A DNA stretch of 64,000 nucleotides from Chaunax sp. Z400 (GCA_037577475.1 CM075204.1:5098855-5162854), one strand, 5' to 3'; positions 11,944 through 24,537 are shown, counted from the stretch's first letter. Numbers and translations: made by a program. Notes: generated by a model not told the origin, from the sequence alone.

Positions 11944-14874
11944 ATGGCTTCAAGCTCAGCGATGATTTCGAGTTCTGTTGAGGGTCAAGTCTCCAGTAAA
12001 CATCTGGGTGAGTAGCTGCAGTCCACGATTTCAATTTGACCGAAGAAGTTTCGGCCTTTCGCGGATTAGCTTGATAAAAGCTAAATTAGCATATTTCATG
12101 CTATGGTGTCACGTTTCAACCCTTTATCCTAAATATTTTAATGTCCCCAATAAATCTTAAACACAAGTGGAAATTCAATGTTGAAATCACATCTTTTATT
12201 TGGTATGGATTATGAAGATCAGATCGCTAATTATAAATATCAGCTAATTGGCTAATCTCAATAGATTTTCTTCATGTAAAGTGACTTAGAGAGAGATTTC
12301 TGTTCACTGCGCTGTGACTTTATTTCCTATCAGAAACAGTCAGTTTGCTAAACAGGAGATTCACAAATAATAAAGTGGTCCCTGGTTTGAATCCCACCGT
12401 TAACACAACTTGAATTCTTGTTTATTGACTGAAAAGTTCATCTTTTTACTATAAATCACATATTTTTTTGCTTGCTCTTAACTGGTTATTTATATTTATA
12501 TTACATATAATTATATTATATGATATTTAACAGTATATATTCATAATTTTGTGGGGAATATTCAAATATAATATAATATAATCCACAACACACTCACATA
12601 AAACAAACATAAATACATTTTAGTTCAAATTTAATTTGACAACATAATACTATTAACATTATTAATATTACTTATAAGTAATATAATAATATGCTGTTCT
12701 TACTTGTTAATCATTCAGATTTAGTTGATAGTAAAATGATTATGATGGTATTTACTGGTGGACAGTTGAAGTTCTTCACACAGTCAATAATGTAGTTTAC
12801 ATTCAGCACATGCAGCTAACAGATGATGTTTTTTTGTTTTTGCAGGACGCCACACTGGCCCCAGCATTCACACAGTTCAAGACCGCCGAGATCAGACAAA
12901 GAAATACTACAAGAGAAGCGCTGATGAGAGTCCTGAAAGACCCAGGAAGAAGAGGAGGACGAGTCGGACCAGTGCTCCCACTAATACCAGAGGTAAGATG
13001 GGATATAATACTAGAGCTTATTCTACTATTTATACTGTGAAGACCAAAGGCTGGTTAAATAACCCTGATGATGTCATGGTGGTGTTTGAAAGAGATGGGA
13101 ATTTAGGAGAAGGAGTTTCTAATGAAAGACGCCTGTGAGCTGCATTATGGGAAATGTAGGTTTTTGCAGCTTGACCCATGCTTGGGACTAAACATCTGGA
13201 TATCTCAGCCTCTGCTGCATCAATCAGTACCATTCTCCTTTAAATGTGTCCCTTGTGAGTCTGTTTGCATCTTTCTTGCTCAAAAGTGAGATGAGACACA
13301 ATTTTCCCTGTGTCCAGTCTTTATGCTAAGCTAAGCTACCTGGCAGCAGGCCCAAGTATCTGAAAGGGCATCCGATTCTTTGAGGGTTCAGCCTTGAGTT
13401 TTGGGATTCGTATTGGAAATGGGATTCGATTTTAAAATAATGCTGCTATTATTAGGGATTAGTTTATAAATTTAATCCATGAAAGTTGTGAAAGAATTAA
13501 ATCAGACTGTTCTTGTTTGTATTGTGTTGTTTAGCTGCCTTCAAAGCCAAGTATGCGAAGAGGAGACTGCTGGGTAAAGGAAGCTTCGGATCCGTTTTTG
13601 CTGGCTACCGTCGGCACGACAACATGCCTGTAAGACTCTCACACATGCCATGTATGACTGATGTAGCCACTCTGTATGTAGTGTAAGCTAAATGTCTGTG
13701 TTTCCGTCCTGCAGGTTGCCATCAAACGTATCCACCTGCGTGGCACGGACTTACCAAAAGTAAGTTCTTCATCTTCCTGAGTCCTTTTAGTAACATTTCT
13801 GAACATTTCTCTCTTTAAAATGAGTAGAAAGGAATCACATGCAAATGGTCATCCGGTTTAAAACAGTTTTCATTTATTGACTTCAACTTTCCTCTTTCCC
13901 TTTTTGTATAAAGTTTGCATTGGTGCAAAACAGGATGGTCCCTCTGGAGGTGGCACTGATGCTGAGAGTCAAACCAGCATCAGGAGGTACCAGTGGAGTC
14001 GTGGGCCTAATAGACTGGTACGACCTGAAGGATGAGCTGATCCTCATCCTGGAGAGGCCAGTCCCCTGCGTGGATCTGTTCGACTACGTAGACTCCACAC
14101 ACTCCACCCTGCAGGAGGGTGAGGCTAAAGTAAGTAGCTGATGCCAGGTGCATTTCCACGTTTAAATGTGGAAGCTCACAGTGTCACTCAGTCTGCATGT
14201 CTGTTTGTGTCTCCCTCAGATCATCACCAAACAGCTGGTGGAGGCCCTCAGGGAGATCCACTCCAAGGGTGTGTTTCACAATGATATCAAACCTGAAAAT
14301 ATCCTTTGTGAAACCGGCCCTGGTGGTCCACGCATCCGGATCATCGATTTTGGATGTGCCACATTTTTGAAAGAGGGGATGTACACCACACCACAAGGTA
14401 GGCTGTCTTTCTTTCAGTCCTGGTGTCTGAGCCAATGCAGCATCTTTGCTGTCTCTGTCCTCTGCCTCCATCCCTCACCATTAACGTTGTCTCTGTGTGT
14501 CTGGGTGTGTTGTAGGAACCAAAATGTACTCCAGCCCTGAGTGGTTCCTGGATCGCCGCTACAGGGCCGAACCGGCTACGGTGTGGCAGCTCGGTGTAGC
14601 GTTGCACACGATGCTACATGTGGACTTCCCCTTCGAGGACATCACAGAAATCGCCTACAAAGATGTTTGTGTCAGGGACGACCTTTCCTTTGGTAAGTCA
14701 TAAAGACACACACACAGTAGAATCAAGCAGAAACACAGAGCACATGTTTGTATTAAAATATTATTCCTGTTTGTCTGTCCAGACTGCAGAGACCTTCTCC
14801 TTAGCTGTCTCAACAAGGACCCAGCAGCCAGACCCAGCCTGGAGAGACTGATGCATCACCCCTGGCTGATATAA
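11944..14874 (+). CDS. PIM-family serine/threonine protein kinase, complete, eight exons
   Basis: Cytoplasmic/nuclear Ser/Thr kinase of the PIM family, which phosphorylates survival and cell-cycle proteins and is constitutively active. Exons: 11944-12007, 12846-12992, 13535-13629, 13715-13759, 13914-14129, 14220-14397, 14516-14692, 14783-14874. All junctions are GT-AG and the phases agree, giving 337 residues. The N-terminus (about 70 residues) is basic, with PRKKRRTSR as a possible nuclear signal. Kinase blocks follow: GKGSFGSV (P-loop), VAIK (Lys), PLEVALML (helix C Glu), hinge LERPVPCVDLFDYV with the extra proline typical of PIM, FHNDIKPENIL (catalytic loop), IIDFGCA, YSSPEWF, and RPSLERLMHHPWL at the end. 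The loop is HND, not HRD: the Arg is gone but the catalytic Asp is kept. Teleosts carry many PIM-like genes; which one this is I cannot tell. Confidence 0.93.
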
Positions 14875-14959
14875 ATCTACGGAGGCCTTGAGGTCCAAAA
14901 ACACATAGGAAAAAGGTACCTGCTGTCAACAAAGATCATCGCTGATATGACAGACGCAC

Positions 14960-14961
14960 AC

Positions 14962-14995
<34 letters not shown>

Positions 14996-15425
14996 ACTAT
15001 TATTATTGCTATTAATATTATTATCATTAATATTATTATTATCATCAGTATTATTATTACTATTATTATTATTACTAATATTATTATTATTACTATTATT
15101 TTTTTTAAATATCATCATCATTATTATTATTATTACTATTATTATTATTATTGCTATTATCATTACTATTATTATTGCTATTATTATTATTATTATTATT
15201 GCTATTATTATTACTATTATTATTATTATTGCTATTATTACTATTATTATTATTGCTATTATTATTACTATTATTCTTATTCTTATTACTATTATTATTA
15301 CTATTATTATTATTATTATTATTGCTATTCTAATTATTCTTATTGCTATTATTTTCCTTATTACTATTATTACTATTATTATTGCTATTACTATTATTAT
15401 TATTTCTATTATTATTACTATTTAG
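14960..15425. repeat. ATT/ACT/GCT trinucleotide microsatellite, about 465 bp
   Basis: Almost pure (ATT)n with scattered ACT and GCT triplets and a short T-run near 15,100. It begins about 85 bp after the kinase stop codon. The long Leu/Ile open frames across it are products of the repeat. Confidence 0.97.
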
Positions 15426-15439
15426 TTATTTCTTTACAA

Positions 15440-15680
15440 TTTGTTGTTGTTCCAACCCAACCGGTCAAAGCAGAAGGCCGCCCACCTTGAGTCCGGATCT
15501 GCTCGAGGTTTCTGCCTTTTTTAAAAAGGCAGTTTTTCCTCGCCATTGTCGCCAAGTGCTTGCTCAAGGTGCAATGTTGGGTCTCTTTAGAATAAAGAGT
15601 ATGGTCTAGACCTGCTCTTCTTGGAAATTTCTTTTGTGATTTGGTGCTTTCTAAATAAATTGAATTGAATTGAATTACAC
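15440..15680 (+). mobile_element. teleost SINE/LINE-tail repeat with (GAATT)n end
   Basis: The blocks AGTTTTTCCTCGCCATTGTC, GCCAAGTGCTTGCTCAAGG, GGGTCTCTTTAGAATAAAG and TGGTCTAGACCTGCTC, followed by TTGAATTGAATTGAATT, match a very common teleost short repeat. An inverted relative lies at about 62,215-62,365. Confidence 0.7.
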
Positions 15681-15689
15681 TACTGTTGT

Positions 15690-16430
15690 CTGTAGTTCCT
15701 ATGTATATATACCTACATATACCTACATTAGAATAGTAAATAAATATAAATATATACTAATCTTCCTCCTGCTTCATAATAATTTGACACAATGATCATT
15801 TATTTGTATTATTTTACATGTGATTGTACAGGTGTTAATGATATTGTACCTGCTCCCTGGCTCTGATCATTCAGTCCTGGGCTGTGCACTGATGTACTGA
15901 CCACATCTGTAACTACAGGTCATGTGATACATGGACCCACAAAGACTATTATCAAATCACATGTCTTTCTGGAGTAAATACTGGAAAACTATGAAGAGGC
16001 TCTTAGAATCAGCCTCAAATAATGATGAAAAGCTTATTGATCGGAGTCAGTGTGGAAAATGAAACATGAAGGAGTGTCTTTCAGTGAACCTGAAGATTCA
16101 GTATTTAATAGTCCTGAGGTGAAGTCATTTGGTGTCCAATGAAACCTGAAACTTTACATTATTGGGATAAATAAGAACTTTATTTATAATGACAGGAATT
16201 CATCATCTAATAATGATCTAATGTGAATAGTAAATAGAGGCTGTTAAATAGGTAAACCATACATTTAACAGATGAATAATGAAAGTTACACAACTTCAAC
16301 ATTTCAAGTTTAAAAGGTTTATTTGGCACATGTTAAAATGAAGGGTTGCAGATTAGTGAAGACTAAATACTGGAGTGTACTACTAGTACTACTAGTACTA
16401 CTCCTACTACTACTAGTAATAATATTATTA
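15690..16430 (+). repeat. left arm of a long inverted duplication
   Basis: This sequence recurs in reverse complement at about 61,200-61,990. Shared blocks include the ATGATCATTTATTTGTA region, the GTCATTTGGTGTCCAATGAA block, the TAATGATCTAATGTGAA block and the TACTGGAGTGTA(CTACT)n end. By eye most bases agree. With the neighbouring SINE the match runs over about 1 kb. Confidence 0.88.
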
Positions 16431-16940
16431 TTATTATTATTATATGGGTTACCAAGTGACCAAAGTTTATAGTTTAGTTGATAAGATGATGATTCTGAAG
16501 AAAACTGAAAACAAGAATCAGAGAAAGAAATGTTAAAATATTCAAATGTACTCAGTGCAAGAGGTTGAAAGAGAATAAAACTTCATTTATATGATTTGAA
16601 AGTATTATTTGATAGTTGGGACGTGAACCTGAACCGGACCTGTCTTTTATTTGAGAGATGGGATCCGGGCCCATGCACTGATAAAGTTTGGATCTAAACC
16701 TGGCCAGGAGTCACAGACCTGACTGGCACCGATTGAACAGCTGATTACTAAGAACATTAAATGTTCATTTACAGGTTGTCAAAACAAAACGTGGTCTCAA
16801 TGTAGTGTCTCCTCTGCGCCTCGCAGTGACACAAAGTTGGTGAAATACATCCAGGTTTCTGTAGTATTCCTCTTCCTGCTGATTGAGACAACTTGGCTGA
16901 TCCACTCCTTCAGTCCACTTGTTGTGGTGGATGATAAACA
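16431..16940. other. no recognised gene
   Basis: Short ATT run at 16,420-16,442, then unique sequence without family motifs on either strand. Confidence 0.4.
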
Positions 16941-16944
16941 CAAC

Positions 16945-17051
16945 CTGTGCAGAATCAGGCTTGCAGTCCTGTTGCATCTCTTCCCTTACTGGATGTAAAT
17001 TCCTTGTATGTTTACACATACTTGGCCAATAAAGCTGATTCTGATTCTGAT
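16945..17051 (+). mobile_element. LINE 3' end with (GATTCT)n tail
   Basis: The block CTTGGCCAATAAAGCTGATT, followed by CTGATTCTGAT, is the usual 3' end of several fish LINEs: a short terminal signal and then a microsatellite tail. The body upstream is too diverged to place. Confidence 0.5.
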
Positions 17052-17099
17052 ATGCAATGATCACATATGATATAAACCCAACAGCAGCTTTCCTTGAGG

Positions 17100-17300
17100 A
17101 GGATAAGCAACGAGACACATATGGTATAAAGGCTTACACCAAGGCGCCCCCAAGCCAGCAGAGAGATATAATCCCTCCAGCACGTCCTGGGTCGACCCCG
17201 GGGTCTCCTCCCACTGAGATACAGCCCAATTACCTCCCCGGACCAGGAAGTAATGAGTTTCACCTGTTCTCAATTTAGCCGTCTCCAAAGCTGTAAGCAG
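17100..17300 (-). mobile_element. Rex3-like LINE C-terminal fragment
   Basis: On the minus strand the frame reads GRRPRGRPRTCWRDYISLLA, then WGRLGV, the C-terminal block of Rex3/RTE-type LINE proteins. It is separated from the Rex3 reverse-transcriptase piece at 18.3-19.0 kb by about 1 kb of unrelated DNA. Confidence 0.7.
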
Positions 17301-18300
17301 CCAGGTAGAAGGTGGCTCCATTCTCTCCTGACCTTTGCGCTGCAGTAAATGGAGATGAACGTCAGACTAAGGTGCTGTTACAGCCAGACCTGAGAGCTGA
17401 TGGTCGCTCTCTCCTCCCCCTTTACACCTGTAGAGCACATGTGAAGATTGTGTATTGTTGTGGTGGCCTGACGATTACCTGAGGGTGGATTGTTTGGGCT
17501 GTAATGTGATTAATAATGTGAGCCTCTTGTAATAGGACTGAGGAACATGGTGTCCTGTATGATCCAGTCTGATGTTTACTTATGAAGTTAATGCCATATA
17601 ACTTACCTTTTGCGTGTTTTCTCCCACTGATGTAAATATTTAATTTGATGTTATGTTTTTGCCCCATTAGGAGGATCTCTGTTGCCACTGCTGTTTTTGT
17701 CCTTTAGTTAAATCCTTTACCTAATTTGTTTCACCTTTGCTCATTTTTTATTTGATTTGTTTGCATTTGATGGTTTGTTTTCCTTACTGTTCAGCTGTTT
17801 TTAACCTTTTGGTCTAAGTGTTGGCTTAAGTCTTAGTTATCTTTTGTTTAAACCAACTATTGTGAGCATAATAATAGGAGGTTGATATTTCCGGGGTTGT
17901 TTTTGTGCGACAGGTAACAGGCCGGGTGGGTTGCTATATTGTAGGTGGTGGAGGTTCTTGGGTGGAGGCCCCACTTTCCTCCCTGGGAGTCCTATTGCAT
18001 GCAAATTTGTCATTTTGTGATTTGTCATCACACATATGTGTGATTTTGTTGTGCCTCTCTAACCTTGTGTGTCTCTATCTTGCAGTGTGAGAAACTGTGT
18101 GATTTGCACACCACTGGTGGAGGTGAACACTCTTGCCTCCCCCTTTCACTCCCCTCCTCCTGCAGGTTTCTATGGCACCCCCCCCCCCCTGCCCTGGTAA
18201 TATTTACATGGTTGTAGTAGTTTTCAAACAAATTATAAAACACATTTTGATCAAGTTAAACTTTTAACCTGATTCTTGCAATTGTTTAAAAGCCTTAACT
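17301..18300. other. no recognised gene; poly-C tract
   Basis: Only short frames without motifs. A run of about 12 C lies at 18,178-18,189. Nothing else is identifiable. Confidence 0.4.
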
Positions 18301-18319
18301 ATTTCCCTGGTAATTAAAT

Positions 18320-19060
18320 TTAGAAAAAATAGTTTGGAACTGGAAACTCACGTCTCTGCCCCTCCTTATGAACTTGGAGACGTGTTGGATATTCTCTGGG
18401 TGAAATTCCCAGAGTGGTGTTGTTTGTGTTCTTGTTGGCTGGGGTTTGTCTAGATGCTCTGGTCGCAGTAGGAACATAGATTGACCGGTAAATCCAGAGC
18501 TTTGCCTTGTAGCTTAGCTCCCTTTTCACCACAATAGACCATAACAGAGTCTGCATCACCACAGACGCTGCCTCGATCCGTCTATCAAACTCCCACTCCA
18601 CTCTTCCCTCACTCGTGAACAAGACCCCGAGATACTTGAACTCCTCCACTTGGGGCAGAAACGTATCCCTAACCTGTGGTGAGCAACCCCCCGTTTTTCG
18701 GCTGAGAACCATGGCCTAAGACTTGGAGGTGCTGATTCTCATCCCAGCCGCTTCACACTCGGCAGCAAACTGTCTCAATGACAGGCAGAGGTCACGGCAT
18801 GATGAAGCTAACAGGACCACATCGTCTGCTAAAAGCGGGGAAGCGATCCTGAGTCCACCAAACCGGACACCCTCCATAAAGATAATGAACAGAATCGGTG
18901 ACAAAGCCCTGAAGGAGTCCAGCTCTCAGCGGGAACAAGTCTGACTTGTTGCTGGCAATGCGAACCAAACTCTCGTTCCGGTCATACAGGGATGGAATGG
19001 CACTCTGGAGGAGCTTGGTTCCAGAACCTATGTCATTCGTTGAGGTGAGGTGAACCCGAC
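18320..19060 (-). mobile_element. Rex3/RTE-type LINE reverse-transcriptase fragment
   Basis: Minus-strand blocks in order: SPILFIIFMEGVRFGGLRIA, LLADDVVLLASS (the A-D-D catalytic pair kept), AAECEAAGMRISTSKS, then in a shifted frame QVEEFKYLGVLFTSEGRVEW and VVKRELSYKAKLWIYRSIYV. This order is that of the palm and thumb of Rex3-type elements. At least one stop or frameshift (about 18,715) and sequence loss upstream make it inactive. Confidence 0.8.
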
Positions 19061-19345
19061 CATATCTAGCCGGTATCTCTCAACTTCACGCACCAGATCA
19101 GGTTTCTTCCCACCAAAGCCAGTTTTGGCAGCAGGGGATCGGTCTGGCAAGGCCTCCGCCTTTGTCTGCCGCCTAATCCACATCGCACTGGACCCCTATG
19201 GTTCCTCCGGTGGGTGGTGGGCCCACTGGAGGATGGACCGATGTGGCTCTTTCGGCCTGTGCCCGGCCGGGCCCCATCGGTGAGGGTCCGACCACCAGGC
19301 GCTCACCGACGAGCCCCCTCTCCCAGGCCCTCTTCATTACTAGAA
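19061..19345 (-). mobile_element. GC-rich LINE-associated sequence
   Basis: A GC-rich block (GTGCCCGGCCGGGCCCCATC and neighbours) follows the Rex3 fragment. I recall similar sequence next to Rex3-type elements in fish, but cannot confirm it. Confidence 0.35.
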
Positions 19346-19629
19346 TTGTTAAAGAAAACCACAACTAAAGTTTTAAATGTTTATTTGAAAGCATGACATG
19401 TGGTAATTTGTTTGCCTCAGCTGGGCATGATTGAAGCTCCACCTGTGAAGACAAAACACACTGGGTTGGTAACATCAACATGTGCATTATAATATAAACT
19501 ATTAACATGTGTTTATTAGGATATATATAATTGAAAACTATATTAATGTGATAAGTGTTGTTGTTGGTGTAGTGGGATGTCATCCAGTATGAGTTAAGGT
19601 CACTCACCTTTTGTGTCTTTCTCCAGGGT

Positions 19630-20118
19630 GTTCGGTCTAAAAGAGTCCCCGGCTATCTGAGCATCCATTTATAGGTTCCGGGAGATACTATTGGGCAAAT
19701 TAGTGTAGGGGTGGTAGTCCACTTTACACTGCATGCCTTCGACTATCGGACGATATTGTAATGCATAAAATAAGTGGGGAATTTGCATTGTAATAGAAAT
19801 GAGTGTGTGATTTGTCCGAGGTATTGTATTTCATGATGATTGTTCTTTTTGTGTAACGGCAGGGATAGTTTTACCTATACTGTGGTAGGGGCTAAGATCT
19901 AGGCCAGTGGCAGGCTATAAAGGCTGCCAGTTTCCATCGAGCGTGGCGACTGTTAGGACCCCATGCTGCCCATGGTCCACAGTATTGTTTTAAATTTGTT
20001 AAATGGAAAATTGTACATTTCTTCAGTGTTGGTGAAAATAAAACACCTGGTTGGTCTGCACCTAACCTCTGCCTCAAGCCTCCTGTTTGAAATCCTGCCA
20101 CTACGCGGCCATCCTAAC
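19630..20118 (+). mobile_element. possible solo LTR
   Basis: The block starts TGTTCGGTCT and ends CATCCTAACA. It holds a TATA-like GGCTATAAAGGCTGCC (about 19,913) and an AATAAA (about 20,037), the layout of an LTR. No target-site duplication is clear. Confidence 0.3.
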
Positions 20119-20555
20119 AGTATCCTTGACTCGGGCGAGGTAATGTGGATCCTGTTCTTCTTCCTCATAAGGGTATTTGTCCACTGCTCCCGTTCAGCAG
20201 AATTCTTGTTGTGTTTGTTTGCAGCACACTGTGTCAGTCGATTCCAGGAATTCGTCCATTTTCCCCAGCAGAGGTGCCTTACTGCGGATCAACCAGGTGA
20301 GTATGTGTCCATACAAGTGCCTTTCTTAACAAATAAGATTTTACCCTTTTAGCTGTCATTTAGCCAGTGAACATCTGATTTAATAAATTAATATACATAG
20401 TTTTACTAACAAAAAATGCATCGGAGAAGGAGCAGTGGCAGCGTTTGAAAGTGTAGACACAAGACAGAACAGTCGTATCTGTTTGGTGTGTCTGGGGCCT
20501 AACAAAATAAGGTGTTGTATATGTATATATATCTCTATCTATCTATATATATATA

Positions 20556-20633
20556 CAGTACCAGTCAATAGTTTGGACGCAGTTACCCATCCACTTGAAT
20601 GGGAAACTGTGTCCAAATATTTGACTGGTAGTG
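20556..20633. mobile_element. Tc1-type MITE, foldback
   Basis: CAGTACCAGTCAATAGTTTG at the left and CAAATATTTGACTGGTAGTG at the right are near-perfect inverted ends, the well-known Tc1 family terminus, separated by about 35 bp. TATATA runs flank both sides, consistent with insertion at TA. Confidence 0.8.
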
Positions 20634-21763
20634 TATATATGTATATATATATGGGACTGATTGTTAACATGTTATCCATCAGTCCTATGAAACAACCAGC
20701 TGATCCTTGCTGCTCTGTCCAGTCCTGCAGAGATGTGATAGGTGTGTGTTTGCCCTGCAGGAACTGGCTGGCTACACAGGAGGAGATGCCAGCTTCCTGA
20801 AAGAGGATTTTGAGCTGCAGCTCAACAGACTCAGTAAGACAGAATGAAGTCACTTGAAATAATGTGTGAACATGCCCAGAGGTCATTTACTGTAACGCTT
20901 CAAGCCTCCTGTCAAGCTTTGCTATCAGCTAGTGATTGTAGATTTATCTGCATCTGATGTGGTGCACTTTGAATTTTAGTGACATTAAAGCACCACTAGT
21001 GGGCGATAAAGGCTTACTAGATACTAAATGCTTTACTTGATTGGTGTTTTGTTCTGTTTCACTGAATACTCTTGTATTCTGTGTGGTTTCAGGTCCTGTC
21101 TGCTTCTCTGTGGGGTGGGATGCTTTATCCCCTGAGAGGACAGCCATCCTGCATCGCTGACAGGTACACCTGATTTATCTGCCATCTGGCTCCGACCTCA
21201 ACATCCAACAAAAGCACAACTTATTAGAGTATTAGCTTCTGAGGTTAGTGTTGAAAAGTTTTTACATTTTAAAATGATCAATTCATTTACTGTCTTTATT
21301 GTTTGCCCTCAAATCATTTGAGGTTTTTCTGTTTAAGTATGATTTTTGCTTTAACGCTGTCCTATAAAGAGCTTTATAATGGTAGGTTTATCATTTTGAG
21401 GTAACCCTGCCTCCTGATTGGATGGTTCAGTGGCTTTGTATTTTGTCCAGGTTCTACCTTGGAGGTCCCACCAGCGTACGCGGGTTTGGGATGTACAGCA
21501 TCGGGCCACAGAGCGAAGGTACAAACTGTCTGTCTGCATTTTTAATAACAAATGCTAAATAATTAAATACACACAATATGTAAACATTATTATTTAATTT
21601 AAAATGTTAGTTGGACTTAAAATAAAGAGATCTTTGAGCAATAACCTGCTTAAACTGATGCTTAATCCATCATATATGTGAGGTGGGAAATGAAATGAGG
21701 CTTATAAATATGGACATTCTGGTGACCTAATGGTTTAGACTGATGGGAAAAATACAGAATGTA

Positions 21764-22025
21764 CACAGCAAAAAGTCCAGTGTTGATTTAACTGTCACAG
21801 AGTTGATTTCAACACTTTTTAAGGGTTTATATAGCTCCACACTCTCCAGAGTTATATTAACACTTTCAGAATAGTTGAACATTGAACACTATACCAGAGT
21901 TAATTTTTTAACTGGAAAAACAGAGTTAAATTAACACTAAGGGAGGAGACAAATAACACTGCTCAGAGTTACATTTATTTTAACTTTTTGGGTAGTGTTA
22001 GTTTCACTCCCAAAAGTGTTAAGCT
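21764..22025. repeat. subterminal motif cluster, left end of the transposon
   Basis: About eight copies of an 11-mer of the form A-G-(A/T)-G-T-T-(G/A)-N-T-T-T occur in 250 bp (for example AGTGTTGATTT, AGAGTTGATTT, AGAGTTAATTT, AGAGTTACATT). The right end (27,635-27,710) has related copies in inverse orientation. Such clusters are transposase-binding sites in CACTA elements; here that role is inferred. Confidence 0.7.
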
Positions 22026-22141
22026 ATTGACAATGAAGATTTTTAAATTTAAATATAAGAATTAACACCAATAAAGAAAATAATTTTCAAAACAGATTTA
22101 TTTTGTTTCACCCATGCAGTCATTAAAACAGTTTTCACAAT

Positions 22142-24537
22142 TTAAAACATTGTGAATGCAGGTATAATGTACAAACTGTCAGAAACGTTATACGAGCTTT
22201 GAACATCAAACGTCTTGTGAATTTTAAGCTCAGACATTTTCAATATAAACCTTTCCTCACTTCGTAATATTCTGAATGCGTGATGAAGGTCATGAACTTC
22301 TACCAAAAGTATATCACTTATTTGACAAAAGACTGGCATGTCTCCTTCCATTGCACTGCAAACAACAAGTCCAGCTTTATACTCAACACCATCAACTTTA
22401 ACCCAACTAGTTGAGAAGACATCTTTGGACAAGATCATTTCAAGCACTTCATTGTTGACCACATTTTCATCTCTGAGGGAAAAAGATTTAACTGGCCCGT
22501 ACTCGTTTTGTGTGAGGGTGAAGGTTTCCCAGTGATAAGCAATGGCCATCTGATGCTTTTTAGCAAGTGACTTGGTTATGTTTTTGAAATTTTTGAGTCT
22601 TTGAACACCTTGTGTTTGGCTTCAAACCTCATACTCCACATATATAATAAGGGACCAATTTTCCTTATAGAAGATGGGTAATGAATCATAAAATGATGTT
22701 TAGGTATCAAGTTTCTATGTGGATACAAGTGCTTAAATAGTTTGTGGTGGTCAACAATCAAATGCTTTAAAAATATCATCATACCTAGAGTGAGAGAAGG
22801 TGAAAAAACAATGTTCATTATTTGAAGTAACAGCAACAACAAATTCCACTTTTTGTTTCCAGCAGGAATGATGTCACCAAACAACAGTGGGATGTTTTTC
22901 ACAAGACACAGTGTCTGAATAGAATTCAAACCAATGCCATTTCCAGCACTCTCCAAAATAATCTTTGTGGGACGTTTGTTTCTTTCCAAAAATCCATAAT
23001 CAAAAGCATAAATCCTGGAAAGCAAGTCCTGTTCTGACATGAAGTGTTGTGTGAGATATCCAAAAAGTAATTTGATGTCATACTGAGCTACACATTATAT
23101 CAAATGAGTAGTTATGACAAACATGAAAATACTTCAATGAATTAAGGGTGGGATTTCTTTTCAAACCATAATGTGACTTTAATTGTGGCTTTTCCTTGAG
23201 AGACTGGAAATGCATTTCAAACACATCTTTTCCACGAATGATCACCTTAGGATCATCCTCACTGTTTACCGTTTGAGAATCATTTTTATGAATTAAACAA
23301 AGACGACAGAAATGATGGCTACTAAATGATTCATTAAAACCAAGAATTGTGTGCATCCCCAGATTATCTCCAGTGATTTGTGAGATTGTACCGTATACCT
23401 GCTCATCAGAAAATGGAAGACGCAGCCCTTGGCTTTCCAATGTTTTTATATCATTTAACAAAGGTTCCAGTATAACATCAAAACCGTACTTGTGCAGATC
23501 TTGTGTGTGAAAAAGTGATACCAAATGAATGTTATTCAAAACCGAATTAAATTTTGGGGGCAAGTTTCTTACAATAAAATAAAGACAGCCAATTTTGTGA
23601 ATTCTGCATTTGGAGCCGAGGGGATTGGCTGTTTCAAAATCGTCATAGTACAGTTGAATTTGTAATGTATGTCTTTTTGCTGTAAACAAAGGCTGGGTTT
23701 TAAAATAACTTCCATCAAAGAAGTCAGTTTAAGAATCAGGCTCTGATCTACACTCTTTCTTTAGACGAACGCAAATGTCTGGATTTCTGCACATGAATTT
23801 CAGTGTTTCTAAAATTGGCACATATATAAAAGTATCCTTTACAGGTACTTGATCATAAGTGCCAGATTTCTGATTTCGCCTGTTGTCATATCTCACTCCC
23901 AGTATTATTTCAACTGGCTCGACAACTCCCCATTTCTGGTTGAAGTATTTATTCCGTTTCCATTCTGGATTAAGATCTGTGAAAGGGTTTTCAAATTTTT
24001 CAAATGAATCATTTATCACAGATATGTTGGATCACTTACAGGTAAAGCAGAAATAGCAGTATGTTTTGCTTGTGAGCGAAGCTCACTTGTTAGTTCCTCC
24101 AAATCTCCTACAATTGAGGATACCAAACTGTTAGAAATCCCACTCCCCTGTAATTTGGCCACGATGGATGCACACATTTCTTTAGTTGGATCTTTAGTAG
24201 GTCCTGAGTCACTGCCGTCAGAACAAACAAAGGAAGAGCTACATTGATTTGGGGGATTAGATTGGTCCTCCAAAGCATGCACCTGAGATGAAGATGCAAC
24301 TGGCTCACTTGAGGAACAAGCAATGGTTGAAGTTTGAACAATTTGCTGAACATTGCTATGAACACTATCAAGGTGCTTTCGAAAACCTGCATATGTTAAG
24401 AACTGACGCTTACAGCCTTGTTGAGAACAAAGCAATTTGAACTTGGGTCCGGGATAGTAACCATGCTCAACTCTTAAATGTGAAAACAATTGCTGACTGC
24501 TGGGATACAGTTTCTGACACATGAAACAGGTCAGCAT
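22142..24537 (-). pseudogene. C2H2 zinc-finger transposase-like gene, broken
   Basis: The start is MLTCFMCQKLYPSSQQLFSH, a zinc finger, followed by CSQQGCKRQFLTYAGFRKHL, a second. Downstream blocks are NKYFNQKWGVVEPVEIILGV, ETANPLGSKCRIHKIGCLYF, QITGDNLGMHTILGF, HFCRLCL, KHHFMIHYPSSIRKIGPLLY and MWSMRFEAKHKVFKD. The same order is found at 28.6-30.3 and 35.4-38.0 kb. Damage: a frameshift at about 24,020, an in-frame TAA at 23,729, a small deletion with frameshift at about 23,080, and another frameshift at about 22,600. The 23,080 deletion removes the HD-x-LEG motif that both other copies keep. The protein cannot be made intact; this assumes these breaks are not introns. Confidence 0.7.

Noticed and set aside
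15006..15425. Long Leu/Ile-rich open frames
   Set aside because: They are translations of the ATT microsatellite, with no start context or conserved sequence.
19173..19396. GC-rich overlapping frames on both strands
   Set aside because: Composition effect within LINE-associated sequence; no protein motif.
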